Below, piece after piece: positions 40,092-49,309 of a stretch of 64,000 nt of DNA. Below the pieces are notes generated by a model that had not been told where the DNA came from, did no database searches, and worked only from the letters and a program-made list of their open reading frames with translations. Where the stretch lies: the NCBI GenBank assembly GCA_016712315.1, contig JADJRG010000022.1, positions 248,001 to 312,000 of the forward strand. The letters run 5' to 3'. The position numbers were made by a program, and so were the translations under genes. The first letter of the stretch is position 1. Each line of letters begins with the position of its first letter. The stretch comes from Nannocystis sp. GTDB taxonomy: Bacteria; Myxococcota_A; Polyangia; Nannocystales; Nannocystaceae.

Positions 40092-40121
40092 TTGCGCCAC
40101 GATTTCTCGATGAACTATCAT
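40092..40121 (+). promoter_or_regulatory. candidate sigma-70-type promoter
   Basis: TTGCGC (40092-40097), an 18-base spacer, then TATCAT (40116-40121) lies in an AT-richer patch 36 bases before the MBL-fold gene start. GAGAGGG at 40146-40152 supplies the ribosome-binding site. Support is sequence pattern only. Confidence 0.4.
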
Positions 40122-40156
40122 CCCTCAAGGATGCCTGCGAACACTGAGAGGGCCCC

Positions 40157-40981
40157 ATGCAAGTAGTGTTTTGGGGCACGCGCGGGAGCATCCCGGTCTC
40201 TGGGCCGAAGTACGTCGAGTTCGGCGGCAACACACCTTGCCTCCAGATCCGCCTCGAGAGCGTCAGCGACGCCTTGATCATCGACTCAGGCTCAGGGATC
40301 CGCGAGCTCGGGCTCCAGCTCGCCCGCAGCGCCGATCTCCACTCACGCGCCGTCCACCTCTTCCTCACCCACGCCCACTGGGACCACATCCAGGGCTTCC
40401 CCTTCTTCGTCCCGGCCTACATCCCCAGCTTCAAGCTGGGCATCTACTGCACCAAGGACGCCCGCCTCATCCTCGAGAACCAGATGCGCACGCCGTTCTT
40501 CCCGGTCGGCCTCGACGTGATGCTCGCCAAGCGTGAGTTCCACCTGCTCACCCCGTCGGAGGGCGTGCAGATCGGTGAAGCCACCGTGCGCCACATCCCC
40601 CTGCCGCACCCGCAGGAGTCGACCGCCTTCCGCATCGACGAGCGCGGCCACTCCATCGTCTTCGCGACCGACACCGAGCACTCGCCTGGCCAGCTCAACG
40701 AGGCGCTCGCTGAGTTCGCCGCCGGCGCCGACATCCTGATCTACGACGCGCAGTACACCAGCGAGGAGTACAAGGCCGGCAAGCAGGGTTGGGGCCACAG
40801 CACCTTCGCCGAGGCGATCCGCCTCGCTGAGGCCGCGGGCGTCCGCCGCCTCGTCCTCTACAGCCACGATCCTGGCCACGACGATGAGATGCTCAAGGCG
40901 ATCGAGACCGCCGCCGCCCGCGAGCGCCCCGGCACCATCTCCGCGCGAGACGGCCTCGTCCTCGACCCCGCGCAGCTCTGA
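40157..40981 (+). CDS. MBL-fold metallohydrolase
   Basis: The 274-residue protein has the metallo-beta-lactamase metal site HAHWDHIQG (~residue 74), a further ligand pattern ATDTEH (~174) and SHDPGHDD near residue 237. The start FWGTRGSIPVSG and the NTPCLQI segment place it with PhnP, RNase Z and cyclic-nucleotide phosphodiesterase-like proteins that act on phosphodiesters. Length fits the family. It appears monocistronic with its own promoter candidate; the following gene is convergent. Substrate unknown. Confidence 0.87.
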   Translation: MQVVFWGTRGSIPVSGPKYVEFGGNTPCLQIRLESVSDALIIDSGSGIRELGLQLARSADLHSRAVHLFLTHAHWDHIQGFPFFVPAYIPSFKLGIYCTKDARLILENQMRTPFFPVGLDVMLAKREFHLLTPSEGVQIGEATVRHIPLPHPQESTAFRIDERGHSIVFATDTEHSPGQLNEALAEFAAGADILIYDAQYTSEEYKAGKQGWGHSTFAEAIRLAEAAGVRRLVLYSHDPGHDDEMLKAIETAAARERPGTISARDGLVLDPAQL

Positions 40982-41046
40982 CCTGCCCGATCGAGCAGCT
41001 CCAAGCGGGCGCGCTCCTACCTGGTCAAGAGCGCATGTACCAACGG

Positions 41047-42402
41047 TCAGCGACCGATCAGCCGCCCCAGCGCCCGCGCCTCGCCTGCCTCGACGATCCT
41101 CACCGCGGCGGCGGCGCCCAACAGCGCGTCGTCCCCGTCGAAGAGCACCTCCACATAATTATCCGTGAGCCCGATCAGACGCCCGCTCAGGCGCTCCCGC
41201 TGCCGCTGCACCACCACCGAGAGCGCCTGCCCGACCATCGACGCGCGCAGCGCCGCCGCCTTCCGCTTTGACAGCGCCCGCAGCCGCCCGCACCGCGCAG
41301 CGCGGGTCGCCGCCGGCACCTGCGCGTCCATCTCTGCCGCCGCCGTGCCTGCCCGCCGCGAGTACGGGAACACGTGCATATACGCGATCGGCAGCGCCTC
41401 TAGCAGCGCGAAGGTCCGCTCGAAGGCCGCCTCGCTCTCGCCTGGAAAGCCCGCGATCACGTCCGTACCGATCGCGATCCCCGGGATCGCCGCGACCAGG
41501 CGAGGCACCAGCGCCGCCAGATCCGCCGACGTATGCGCCCGCCGCATCCGCCGCAGCACCTCATCGTCGCCGCTCTGCACCGGCAAGTGGAGGTGACGGC
41601 AGATCGCCCCCTCGGAGCCCTCGATCAGCGCGATCAACCGCTCATCGACCTCATGCGGATCCAGCGATCCCAGGCGCAGGCGAGCCCCGCCCAGCCGCGG
41701 CAGCAGGCCCTCTACCAGGGCCGCCAGCCCGCCGCGCTCCCCCAGATCGCGGCCATACGTGCCCAGGTGCGCGCCCGTCAGCACGACCTCAGGGAGGCCC
41801 GCAGCGACCAGCTCCTCGAGCTGCGCGGCGATGGTCGATCGCGGCAGGCTGACGCTGCGACCGCGCACGGCCGGCACCACGCAGAACGTGCAGCGATAGT
41901 CGCAGCCGTCCTGGATCTTCAGCAGCGCGCGGCTACGCCTCGGATCGTTATCGGGCCGCAAGCGGGCCATCCGACGGTGGCGCGTCAGATCGCTGACCAC
42001 CACGTCCACGCGCTCCCCCGAGCGCGCCCCGAGCAGCTCGAGCCAGCGCTCCTTCTCCAAATTTCCCAGCACCAGGGCCACCCCTGGCAGCGCCTGCAGC
42101 GCCGCCGGAGCGGCGTTCGCGTAGCAGCCCGTCACCACCACCTGCGCCCCCGGCGATCGCCGCGTCGCCTGTCGAACGCGCTGGCGCGAGTCGGCGTCCG
42201 CCTCCGCCGTGATCGTGCACGTGTTCACGACCACCACGTCTGCCGGACCGTCGAAGTCGACGATCGTATGACCTGCCTCTTGGGCCATCCTCGACATCGC
42301 GTCGGTCTCGAAGGCGTTGAGGCGGCACCCCAGGGTCGTCAGCGCGACCCGGAGGCCGCCGCGCCCCGCCATCGGCGCCGCAGCTCCGCTCGGGCTCACC
42401 AC
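41047..42402 (-). CDS. mtaB: tRNA t6A37 methylthiotransferase
   Basis: The 451-residue protein follows the methylthiotransferase layout: UPF0004 domain with TLGCRLN and NTCTIT and a third Cys in VTGCYAN, radical SAM CDYRCTFC (CxxxCxxC, ~residue 167), and a C-terminal TRAM-like domain (GRLIGLTDNYVEVLFDG). The TLGCRLNAFE and GTYGRDL forms favour MtaB, which converts t6A37 to ms2t6A37, over MiaB or RimO. It starts at GTG, three bases after the kinase stop, so the two share a transcript; a GTG one codon later or ATG at 42372 are alternatives. Cytosolic. Confidence 0.88.
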   Translation of the reverse strand: MVSPSGAAAPMAGRGGLRVALTTLGCRLNAFETDAMSRMAQEAGHTIVDFDGPADVVVVNTCTITAEADADSRQRVRQATRRSPGAQVVVTGCYANAAPAALQALPGVALVLGNLEKERWLELLGARSGERVDVVVSDLTRHRRMARLRPDNDPRRSRALLKIQDGCDYRCTFCVVPAVRGRSVSLPRSTIAAQLEELVAAGLPEVVLTGAHLGTYGRDLGERGGLAALVEGLLPRLGGARLRLGSLDPHEVDERLIALIEGSEGAICRHLHLPVQSGDDEVLRRMRRAHTSADLAALVPRLVAAIPGIAIGTDVIAGFPGESEAAFERTFALLEALPIAYMHVFPYSRRAGTAAAEMDAQVPAATRAARCGRLRALSKRKAAALRASMVGQALSVVVQRQRERLSGRLIGLTDNYVEVLFDGDDALLGAAAAVRIVEAGEARALGRLIGR

Positions 42403-42405
42403 GGC

Positions 42406-45054
42406 CTACAACGTTCGGAGGCGCTCGGCGCTCGTCTGCTTGAAGCGGGTGAAGCGCAGCTTCTTCTTCGCCGCCGCGCCGATGCACTTCGAGGCGTCGG
42501 TCGCCGCCTTCGTCGGCTCTTGCGCGAGCGTGAAGTCGGTGACGCGGCCGGTGCTCCCTGAGATCGTGAACTTGATCTTGATCGTGCCGACATACTTCGC
42601 CGAAGATTTGCAGCGCTCGACTTCCCCTTGGAGCGAGGCGAAGCGATCGCGCAGCTCCATGTAGTCCAGATCCGGCAGCAACATCTCTGGATCGGGCTTG
42701 CTCGTCGGCGTCGGCGCGGGCGTCGGCGTCGGCTGAGTCTTCGTCGGCCGCGCGGTCGGGGTCGCCTTGCCGGGCCTCTCGTCCTTCCCACTCCCATCCT
42801 TCACGTCCTCATCGTCTGGCACGATCACCGGCTCGTCGACCGGCTCGGGAGGCGCCGGCGGGACGACCGGCGGGGGCTCCGCTGGGGTATTGGCCGCGAT
42901 CGGCGTCTCCGGCGCCTCGACGGGGGGCGGGACGACGACATCGGCCACGACGTCGTCGGTCGGGCTCTGCGGCTCCTCGTCCTTCGGCGAGACGATCACG
43001 TACAGCAAGATGAACGCGAGCAGGACGACGACCCCGCCGAGCCCGAAGGCCAAGCGGCGGAGCAGCTTGGGGTCGCCGGTGAGCGCGATCGTCGTCGAGC
43101 CGCCGTCGATCGGCGCCTCCCAGGTCCCACCCTGCGGATCGGGGGTCAGCCGAGTCAGCGCGCTGAGCCCCGACGAAGCTGCCCCTTGCGCCATGCTCGA
43201 TCCGGCCTGCGCGGCGAAATGCGCCTCCGCGACCTTACGCGCCTCCGCCGCGGCGGTAGCGAGGCTCTGGGTGCTCATCGTGAACCCGCGCTCGCCCTGC
43301 GGGCCGCCCCCGCGCGGAGCCGCGGCGATCGCCTCGACCATCTCCAGCATCGTCTGGTAGCGGCTGTCTTTGCTCTTCTCCATCGCCTTCAGGATGATCG
43401 ACTCGACCTCCTCCGGCAGATCAGCCTCAGGCGCCACCTCGCGCGGCGGCGGCGGCTTCATGTTCACCTGCTGCGTCAGCACCCCGAACATCGTCTTGTC
43501 CTGGAAGGGCAGACGACCGGTGAGGAGCTGGTACATGATGCAGCCCACCGAATAGATGTCCATCCGCGGATCGGCGACCTCACCGGTCACCTGCTCCGGG
43601 GCCATGTACTCCGGCGTACCGATCAGCGCGCCCGCCTGCGTCAACGTGTGCGAGACCTTGCGGTCCTCATCGACGACCTTGGCGATCCCGAAGTCGAGCA
43701 CCTTCACGAAGTCACGCCGACCGCCGCGGGTGATCAAGAAGCAGTTCTCCGGCTTCACGTCGCGGTGGATGATCCCGCGCGCGTGCGCGGCCTGGAGCGC
43801 GCGACAGATCTGCAAGATGATCCGCCGCGCGCGCGGCCAAGGCAGCCGCCCATGCCGCTTGAGCAGCTTCCCGAGGTCCTCGCCTTGGAGGTACTCCATC
43901 GCGAAGAACACCGAGCCGTTCGCCATCTCGCCGAAGTCGGTGATGTCGATGACGTTCTCGTGATCGATCGTCGACGCGGCCCGCGCCTCTCGCAGGAAGC
44001 GCTTCACCTGGTCGGGGCGATGGCAGTAAGCCTGGCTCAGCACCTTGATCGCGACCTTCTTACCGATCGCCACGTGCTCGGCCAGGTAGACCTTGCCCAT
44101 GCCGCCCTTGCCGATCAGGTCGAGCACTCGATAACGATCCGCGAGCACGGTGCCGAAGAGCTGATCGCGCCGCGGCGTGATCTGACCCGTCGCGGGCTCC
44201 TCTGGCGCGGGGGTGCCGAGCACCACGGTGCCGTCGCTGTTCGCGTCACCGCGCTCCTCGCGGCCCTCCTGGCTCATGCCATCGAAGTCGACATCAAACG
44301 CGGTCTCACTGCCGCCCTGCTGCTGCTCGGACGACGCTGGCCGCTCGTCCTGCTCCTCTTCAAACTCCTCGTCCTGCTCGTCCTGCTCGTCCTGCTCGTC
44401 CTGCTCGTCCTGCTCGTCCTGCGCGTCCTGCTCGTCCTGCTCGTCCTGGGCGTACTGCTCGTCTTGCGCGTCCTGCTCGTCCTGCGCGTACTCTTCTCGC
44501 TCGTCTTGCCCGTCCTGCTCGTCCTCCGCGTCCTCACCGCCGTAATCCGACGACGACGCGTCGGCGTCATAGGAGCCCTCTTCCTCATAATCTGACTCGT
44601 CCGACGGCGCCGCGTCGCCTTGCTCGGCCGGCGGCGCCGGATCGAACGACGGGGCTATTACGGACGAGATCGCGGCGTTCCCTTGGACCGAAGCGCGCGC
44701 GCTCTGGAGCAACGACGAGAGGCGCGAGGCGCCCGGGCTAGGCTGGCCGAGCGCGGCCTTGGAGAACGGTGTAACCGCAGGTGTCGCTGGCGTCGAAAGG
44801 AAGGGAGGCGGGGTCACTGGGGGCGCCAGCCCGCCCGCGGAGCCGCCGAGCGGCGGCACGGTTGGGGGACGCACACCACCGCCGAGCGGCGATGCTACCG
44901 GCGGCGCGGGCATCATGCCTGGAGACGGGATGATCGGCGTCACGCGTCCAAAGGCGAGCGGGGCAGGCGTCGGGCGAGCGGGATCTCGGGCATCGCGGCC
45001 CTGAGCCGCCGCTGCACCCTCAGTCGCCTGCGCTTGGTCGGGATCTTTGCTCAC
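42406..45054 (-). CDS. transmembrane Ser/Thr kinase with acidic repeat and AgmX/PglI-like domain
   Basis: This ~882-residue kinase could start at GTG (45054) or TTG (45075). Residues ~1-150 are Pro/Ser/Ala-rich; ~160-240 contain long Gln-Asp-Glu repeats. The kinase domain (~306-575) has LIGKGGMGKVYLAEH, VAIKVL, HRDVKPEN, DFGIAK and GTPEYMAPEQ, a complete active set. A membrane segment (~670-692: LAFGLGGVVVLLAFILLYVIV) is followed by a Pro/Thr-rich stalk and a C-terminal ~80-residue domain (VERCKSSAKYVGTIKIKF, SKCIGAAAKKKLRFTRF) resembling AgmX/PglI and the partial gene at 2-463. It would be a receptor-like kinase with its sensor outside the cytoplasmic membrane. mtaB follows on the same transcript. 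Confidence 0.9.
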   Translation of the reverse strand: MSKDPDQAQATEGAAAAQGRDARDPARPTPAPLAFGRVTPIIPSPGMMPAPPVASPLGGGVRPPTVPPLGGSAGGLAPPVTPPPFLSTPATPAVTPFSKAALGQPSPGASRLSSLLQSARASVQGNAAISSVIAPSFDPAPPAEQGDAAPSDESDYEEEGSYDADASSSDYGGEDAEDEQDGQDEREEYAQDEQDAQDEQYAQDEQDEQDAQDEQDEQDEQDEQDEQDEEFEEEQDERPASSEQQQGGSETAFDVDFDGMSQEGREERGDANSDGTVVLGTPAPEEPATGQITPRRDQLFGTVLADRYRVLDLIGKGGMGKVYLAEHVAIGKKVAIKVLSQAYCHRPDQVKRFLREARAASTIDHENVIDITDFGEMANGSVFFAMEYLQGEDLGKLLKRHGRLPWPRARRIILQICRALQAAHARGIIHRDVKPENCFLITRGGRRDFVKVLDFGIAKVVDEDRKVSHTLTQAGALIGTPEYMAPEQVTGEVADPRMDIYSVGCIMYQLLTGRLPFQDKTMFGVLTQQVNMKPPPPREVAPEADLPEEVESIILKAMEKSKDSRYQTMLEMVEAIAAAPRGGGPQGERGFTMSTQSLATAAAEARKVAEAHFAAQAGSSMAQGAASSGLSALTRLTPDPQGGTWEAPIDGGSTTIALTGDPKLLRRLAFGLGGVVVLLAFILLYVIVSPKDEEPQSPTDDVVADVVVPPPVEAPETPIAANTPAEPPPVVPPAPPEPVDEPVIVPDDEDVKDGSGKDERPGKATPTARPTKTQPTPTPAPTPTSKPDPEMLLPDLDYMELRDRFASLQGEVERCKSSAKYVGTIKIKFTISGSTGRVTDFTLAQEPTKAATDASKCIGAAAKKKLRFTRFKQTSAERLRTL
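44368..44526 (-). repeat. 9-bp tandem repeat coding for Gln-Asp-Glu in the kinase gene
   Basis: About 160 bases are made of variants of CTCGTCCTG (plus strand), read on the coding strand as QDE with some QDA, QYA and QDG. No codon other than multiples of three is gained or lost, so copy number can vary without frameshift. It lies in the disordered N-terminal part before the kinase domain. Confidence 0.9.
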
Positions 45055-45132
45055 TTCGCTGCTGCTCTCGCGCAAGTGGGTGGCGTGACCCGGACGACGC
45101 TAGCACGGTCCCGAAAAGCGGAAAAGCAAGTG

Positions 45133-45735
45133 TCACCGCGGGGCATGCCGCCCCCAGGTCCCCTCACGCTGTCGCGCGGCGGCCTGGTGCCACTCTTGGG
45201 CGGGCACCATGCGCCACTCGCCTGGCGCCATCCCTTCCACCGACCATGGTCCGATCGACCTGCGGATGAGGCGCAGCGTCGGCAGACCGACCGCCGCGGT
45301 CATCCGGCGGACCTGGCGATTTCGCCCCTCGTACAGCGTGATCTCGAGCCATGCGGTCGGGATCGCGGCCCTAAAACGGATCGGCGGATCACGCGGCCAG
45401 ATCGCCGGCGTCGGCAAACGCCTCACCTCTGCGGGCGAGGTCCAGCCGTCCGCCAGTTCAACGCCCTCGCGCAGGCGGACCAGCGCAGGATCGCCCGGCT
45501 CGCCCTCCACTTGCGCCCAATACACCTTCGGCGCCTTGTGCCGCGGCTCCGCGATCTGTTGCTGGAGGCGGCCATCGTCGGTGAGCACCAGCAGGCCCTC
45601 ACTCTCGTAGTCGAGACGCCCCGCCGGATACACCCCTGGCGTCGAGATGAAGTCGGCCAATGTCGACCGCCCCGAAGGATCCGTAAACCGAGTCAGCACC
45701 CTGAAGGGCTTGTTCAAGAGGATGACGTGGGGCAC
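45133..45735 (-). CDS. rluE: 23S rRNA pseudouridine synthase (RluE-type)
   Basis: I take the GTG at 45735 as start: the protein then begins MPHVILLNKPFRVLTRFTD, as RluE does, and the upstream extension is out of the family. The ~200-residue enzyme has GRLDYESEGLLVLTDDGRL with the catalytic Asp, the RluE-like WPRDPPIRFRAAIPTAWLEI, and YEGRNRQVRRMTAAVGLPTLRL. It isomerises one uridine in 23S rRNA. It lacks an S4 domain, normal for this short subfamily. It is divergent from the acyl-CoA dehydrogenase (127 bases). Confidence 0.9.
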   Translation of the reverse strand: MPHVILLNKPFRVLTRFTDPSGRSTLADFISTPGVYPAGRLDYESEGLLVLTDDGRLQQQIAEPRHKAPKVYWAQVEGEPGDPALVRLREGVELADGWTSPAEVRRLPTPAIWPRDPPIRFRAAIPTAWLEITLYEGRNRQVRRMTAAVGLPTLRLIRRSIGPWSVEGMAPGEWRMVPAQEWHQAAARQREGTWGRHAPR

Positions 45736-45862
45736 TGGCGCGCAGGGTGCGATCGGATCGTTGAGAGGACAAGTTGTCGCGAACCCACACCGCGACTGGA
45801 CGCCGCGAGCACGTGGAAGTATGCCAACGTACCAAGCGGCCCTCGAAGCCGAAGAGGAACTC

Positions 45863-47671
45863 GTGAGCAGCACCACATACTCCGCCGATCTCCAAGACAT
45901 CCACTTCGTGCTCTTCGATCAGCTCGAGATCGACAAGAAGCTCGCAGCGATCCCCAAGTACAGCGAGCTCGACCGTGAGATCTACGAAGCCACCTTGGCC
46001 GAGGCCAAACGGGTCGCGGAGGAGGTCCTTGGGCCGATTAACCGCCCAGGCGATCGGATCGGCTGCACCCTCGACGAGGCCGGCAACGTCACCACCCCAC
46101 CCGGCTACAAGGACGCCTGGACGGTCTTCGCGGACGGCGGGTGGGTCGGTGTGTCTGCCCCTGCCGAGCACGGCGGCGGCGGCATGCCCTTCGCGATGGG
46201 CACCGCGATCAGCGACATGATGTGCGGCGCGTGCGCGGCCTTTGTCATGTATCCCGGCCTCACCGCCGCCGCGGCCCGCCTCCTCCTGCGCTTCGGGCCC
46301 GCCGACTGGGGCGTCGCCTTCGCCGAGCGGATGCTGCGCGGCCAATGGGGCGGCACCATGTGCCTCACCGAGTCTGGCGCTGGCTCCTCGGTCGGCGACA
46401 ACCGCTGCAAGGCGACCCCCACCGACGAGCCGGGCGTCTACCTCCTCGAGGGGGAGAAGATCTTCATCAGCGGTGGCGATCAGGACCTCTCTGAGAACAT
46501 CATTCACCTCGTGCTCGCCCGCGTCCCCGACGCCGGGGCCGGCACCAAGGGCCTCAGCCTCTTCATGGTCCCGAAGTACCTCGTCGGCCCTGACGGCGCG
46601 CTGGGCGAGCGCAACGGCGCCCATGTCCTCGGCATCGAGCACAAGATGGGGATCAACGGCTCCGCGACCTGCACCCTCGGCCTCGGCGTCAACGCCCCCT
46701 GTAAGGGCTGGCTGATCGGCGAGGAGCGGCAAGGCATCGAGCTCATGTTCACCATGATGAACGAGGCGCGGATCGGCGTCGCCGTCCAAGGCCTCGGCGT
46801 CGCCACCGCCGCCTACAGCTACAGCCTCGCCTACGCCAAAGAGCGGGTCCAAGGCACCGCCTTGCGCGACTTCAAGAACCCCGACGCCCAGCGCGTCGCG
46901 ATCGTCCAGCACGCCGACGTCCGGCGCATGTTGATGCTCCAAAAGGTCCACGCAGAGACCATGCGGGCCCTCTGCGCTCGAGTCGCCCTCCTCTCGGATC
47001 TCGCCGAGCACGCCGCCGACGAGGCTGAACGCCGCCGCATCGAAGGCCGCGTCGATCTGCTCGTGCCGATCCTCAAGGGCATCTGCACCGATATCGGCTA
47101 CGAGATGGCGACCCTCGCCGTACAAGTCTACGGCGGCTACGGCTACACCTGCGAGTTCCCGGTCGAGCAGCTCGTACGCGACGCCAAGATCATGTCGATC
47201 TACGAGGGCACCAACGGGATCCAGGCGCTCGACCTGCTCGGTCGCAAGATGCGGATCGGCAGCGGCGCCCTCTTCATCGAGTGGATGCAGGAGACCGAGT
47301 CCGAGCTGCGCCGCGCCGCCAAGGCCGGCTTCATCCCCCAATCGGCGGCGATCTCGAAGGCCATCCAGTCGCTCGCGGCCACCGCCATGCACCTCGCCAA
47401 CCTCGCGCGCACCCGCAAGGTCGACGCCGCGATGCTCCAAGCCACCCCCTTCCTGCGCATGTTCGGGCTCGTGCTGTTGGCCGTCGAGGCGATCGATCAA
47501 GCCGTGATCGCGAAGCGCCGCATCGACGCGGGGAACGACACCAGCTTCTACCGCGGCAAGCTCCTCAACCTCGAGTTCTACGTCTCCTCTGTGCTGCCGC
47601 AGGCGATCGCGCTCGGCAAGTGCGTCCAGAGCGGCGACGAGACCTGCCTCAGCGCTGACCTGTTTGAGTGA
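45863..47671 (+). CDS. acyl-CoA dehydrogenase
   Basis: The GTG at 45863, with GAGGA shortly upstream, gives MSSTTYSADLQDIHFVLFDQL, the normal start of this ~600-residue dehydrogenase class; an ATG at 45821 is also in frame. FAD/substrate motifs include LTESGAGSSVGDNRCKA, HKMGINGSATCTLGLG and YGGYGYTCEFPVEQLVRDAKI. The catalytic Glu is in MSIYEGTNGIQALDLLGRK (residue ~445). The C-terminal ~130 residues match the extended domain of the FadE5-like and acetyl-CoA-dehydrogenase-like group. It oxidises acyl-CoA in fatty-acid degradation; chain length is unknown. It stands alone. Confidence 0.93.
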   Translation: MSSTTYSADLQDIHFVLFDQLEIDKKLAAIPKYSELDREIYEATLAEAKRVAEEVLGPINRPGDRIGCTLDEAGNVTTPPGYKDAWTVFADGGWVGVSAPAEHGGGGMPFAMGTAISDMMCGACAAFVMYPGLTAAAARLLLRFGPADWGVAFAERMLRGQWGGTMCLTESGAGSSVGDNRCKATPTDEPGVYLLEGEKIFISGGDQDLSENIIHLVLARVPDAGAGTKGLSLFMVPKYLVGPDGALGERNGAHVLGIEHKMGINGSATCTLGLGVNAPCKGWLIGEERQGIELMFTMMNEARIGVAVQGLGVATAAYSYSLAYAKERVQGTALRDFKNPDAQRVAIVQHADVRRMLMLQKVHAETMRALCARVALLSDLAEHAADEAERRRIEGRVDLLVPILKGICTDIGYEMATLAVQVYGGYGYTCEFPVEQLVRDAKIMSIYEGTNGIQALDLLGRKMRIGSGALFIEWMQETESELRRAAKAGFIPQSAAISKAIQSLAATAMHLANLARTRKVDAAMLQATPFLRMFGLVLLAVEAIDQAVIAKRRIDAGNDTSFYRGKLLNLEFYVSSVLPQAIALGKCVQSGDETCLSADLFE

Positions 47672-47734
47672 GCGCCTCAGAAACGCGGCGCCATCAGCCG
47701 GCGCCGCGCTCCATCGCCCTCCGCCGCCCCGGGA

Positions 47735-49285
47735 TCAGGGCTCGGACCACGTGCCCACAGGCACGGGCTCCGGGCACATGAACGTCAACGTCCGCTTCGG
47801 GACAGCGACCAAGCCCTCCACCTCGCTGAACTCCCACCCGATGAAGTCCACGCACGGCTCACGCCACTTCGTCCCGCCATTGAACGCCAGCTCACCCGAG
47901 AAGCCGACCACATCGATCGACGCGCCCCCGCCCAGCCCCGCCGCGGCCGCCGCGACGAAGGTGTCGACATCGCTGAACGAGACCTTCTCCCCGGAGATCA
48001 ACCTGGACACCGACGCTGCGATCGGCGGGCCGAGCACCCGCTGCGCTTGCGGCACCGCGCGCATCGCCAGCAGCGTCGCCATCGCCGCGTCGTAGCTCAA
48101 GATCGCCTCCTCGTTGAAGAGCGTCCCCGGGGAGCGCTCGCTCAGCCGCTGCGCCAGGATCCCTTCGTTCCCCGACGAGCGCTGCGGCGCGATCACCTCG
48201 ATCCCCGCGGTCAACTTCGCGTCTTGCGCCTCTGTCAACGCGGCGCCGAGCCCTGGCAAGGCGCGATCCGAGATCAGGATCTTGGTCCCGGCCAGGTCCG
48301 AAGCGCCGATGTGCTTGACCACCTCACCCATCTCATCGCCCCCCACGAGGATGATCAGATCGGGCTTGGCCAACAGCTTCACCAGCGCGTCGAAGTGCTC
48401 CTTCGCCTGCGCCGAGTCGGTGAAGGAGATATTCGCCTGCTGCGGGATGCCGTTCACCACCCGCTGCTCGCCGACCTCATCGGTGAGGCCCTCGTAGATC
48501 GAGATCCCGTAGCGATCGCTGCGCCAGAGCATCACCGCCGAGTCCGGCTTCAACTCTGCGATCCGCGCCTTGAACGCCGCCGCATGGAAGGCCGCGGACG
48601 GGCTCGCGCGCCACAGCAGGTTCGGATCTTGGAAGTCCAACGGCGCGATCGCGGTCGGCGAGATCGTGAAGATGCTGTTACCTGGGACCACGCTCACTTG
48701 CTCGCCGACCGCCGCGAACGCGTCCTCTTCGAGCGGACCCACGATCGCCGGCACCCCGACCTTCGTCGCCAAGTGCTCCGCGGCGTCGCGCGAGGCCACG
48801 CTCTCGCCGTCGTTATCACAGATCACCAGCGCCACCTGGCTGCCATCGGCGAGCGAAGCGCCGGCGTTGAAGTCCGAGACCGCCAGCGAGATCGCCGCTG
48901 CCGCCGCGTCTCCCGCCGGAGTCCCCTGATCGACGATCGCCCCGACCATCAGCACAGGATCGTCGCCGAGCTCTCCGCCCGGGATCACAGCCAGCGCGCA
49001 GCCGTCCCGCTCCGCGTCGACGCACACGCCTTGCAGGCCGCAGACGAAGCTCTCGCCGAGCTCGCCGCACTCGCTGTGCTTCTCACAGTCAGCGGGCACG
49101 CAGGCGCCGTTGTCGCAGCGGAGCTGGCCGCTGCCGATGAACCTCTCGCAGTCGCTAGGCTGGCGGCACTCGATGAAATCAAGCGAGGCCGAGCAAGCGC
49201 CGACCGCGGCGCCGACGAGAGCGACCGAAGACAACGCCCAGAGGCGAGCGCGGGTGGTGCGGGGGAGAAATTGCGTGGCGCGCAT
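47735..49285 (-). CDS. lipoprotein with branched-chain-amino-acid-receptor-like (periplasmic binding type 1) domain
   Basis: Start ATG 49285; the leader ends LVGAAVGAC (lipobox). Residues ~30-80 are Cys-rich and resemble EGF-like or extracellular modules (CRQPSDCERF, CDNGACVPADC, CGLQGVCVD). From ~95 on, a type 1 periplasmic binding fold appears: VGAIVDQGTPAGDAAAAAISLAV, VPAIVGPLEEDAF, DLIILVGGDEMGEVV and LSYDAAMATLLAMRA. No ABC permease or ATPase is nearby. The gene is last of an operon with a TPR protein and a kinase, so it may be the ligand sensor of that signalling unit. The extra Cys module is unusual for a receptor. Confidence 0.8.
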   Translation of the reverse strand: MRATQFLPRTTRARLWALSSVALVGAAVGACSASLDFIECRQPSDCERFIGSGQLRCDNGACVPADCEKHSECGELGESFVCGLQGVCVDAERDGCALAVIPGGELGDDPVLMVGAIVDQGTPAGDAAAAAISLAVSDFNAGASLADGSQVALVICDNDGESVASRDAAEHLATKVGVPAIVGPLEEDAFAAVGEQVSVVPGNSIFTISPTAIAPLDFQDPNLLWRASPSAAFHAAAFKARIAELKPDSAVMLWRSDRYGISIYEGLTDEVGEQRVVNGIPQQANISFTDSAQAKEHFDALVKLLAKPDLIILVGGDEMGEVVKHIGASDLAGTKILISDRALPGLGAALTEAQDAKLTAGIEVIAPQRSSGNEGILAQRLSERSPGTLFNEEAILSYDAAMATLLAMRAVPQAQRVLGPPIAASVSRLISGEKVSFSDVDTFVAAAAAGLGGGASIDVVGFSGELAFNGGTKWREPCVDFIGWEFSEVEGLVAVPKRTLTFMCPEPVPVGTWSEP

Positions 49286-49309
49286 GGTCGGTGGACTCCA
49301 GCTCAAGGC

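Noticed and set aside
44368..44526. Regular repeats as a CRISPR array
   Set aside because: Nine-base units without spacers, inside a kinase reading frame.
45735..45900. Longer N-terminus for RluE
   Set aside because: Not similar to the RluE family start and overlaps the divergent acyl-CoA dehydrogenase promoter and start.
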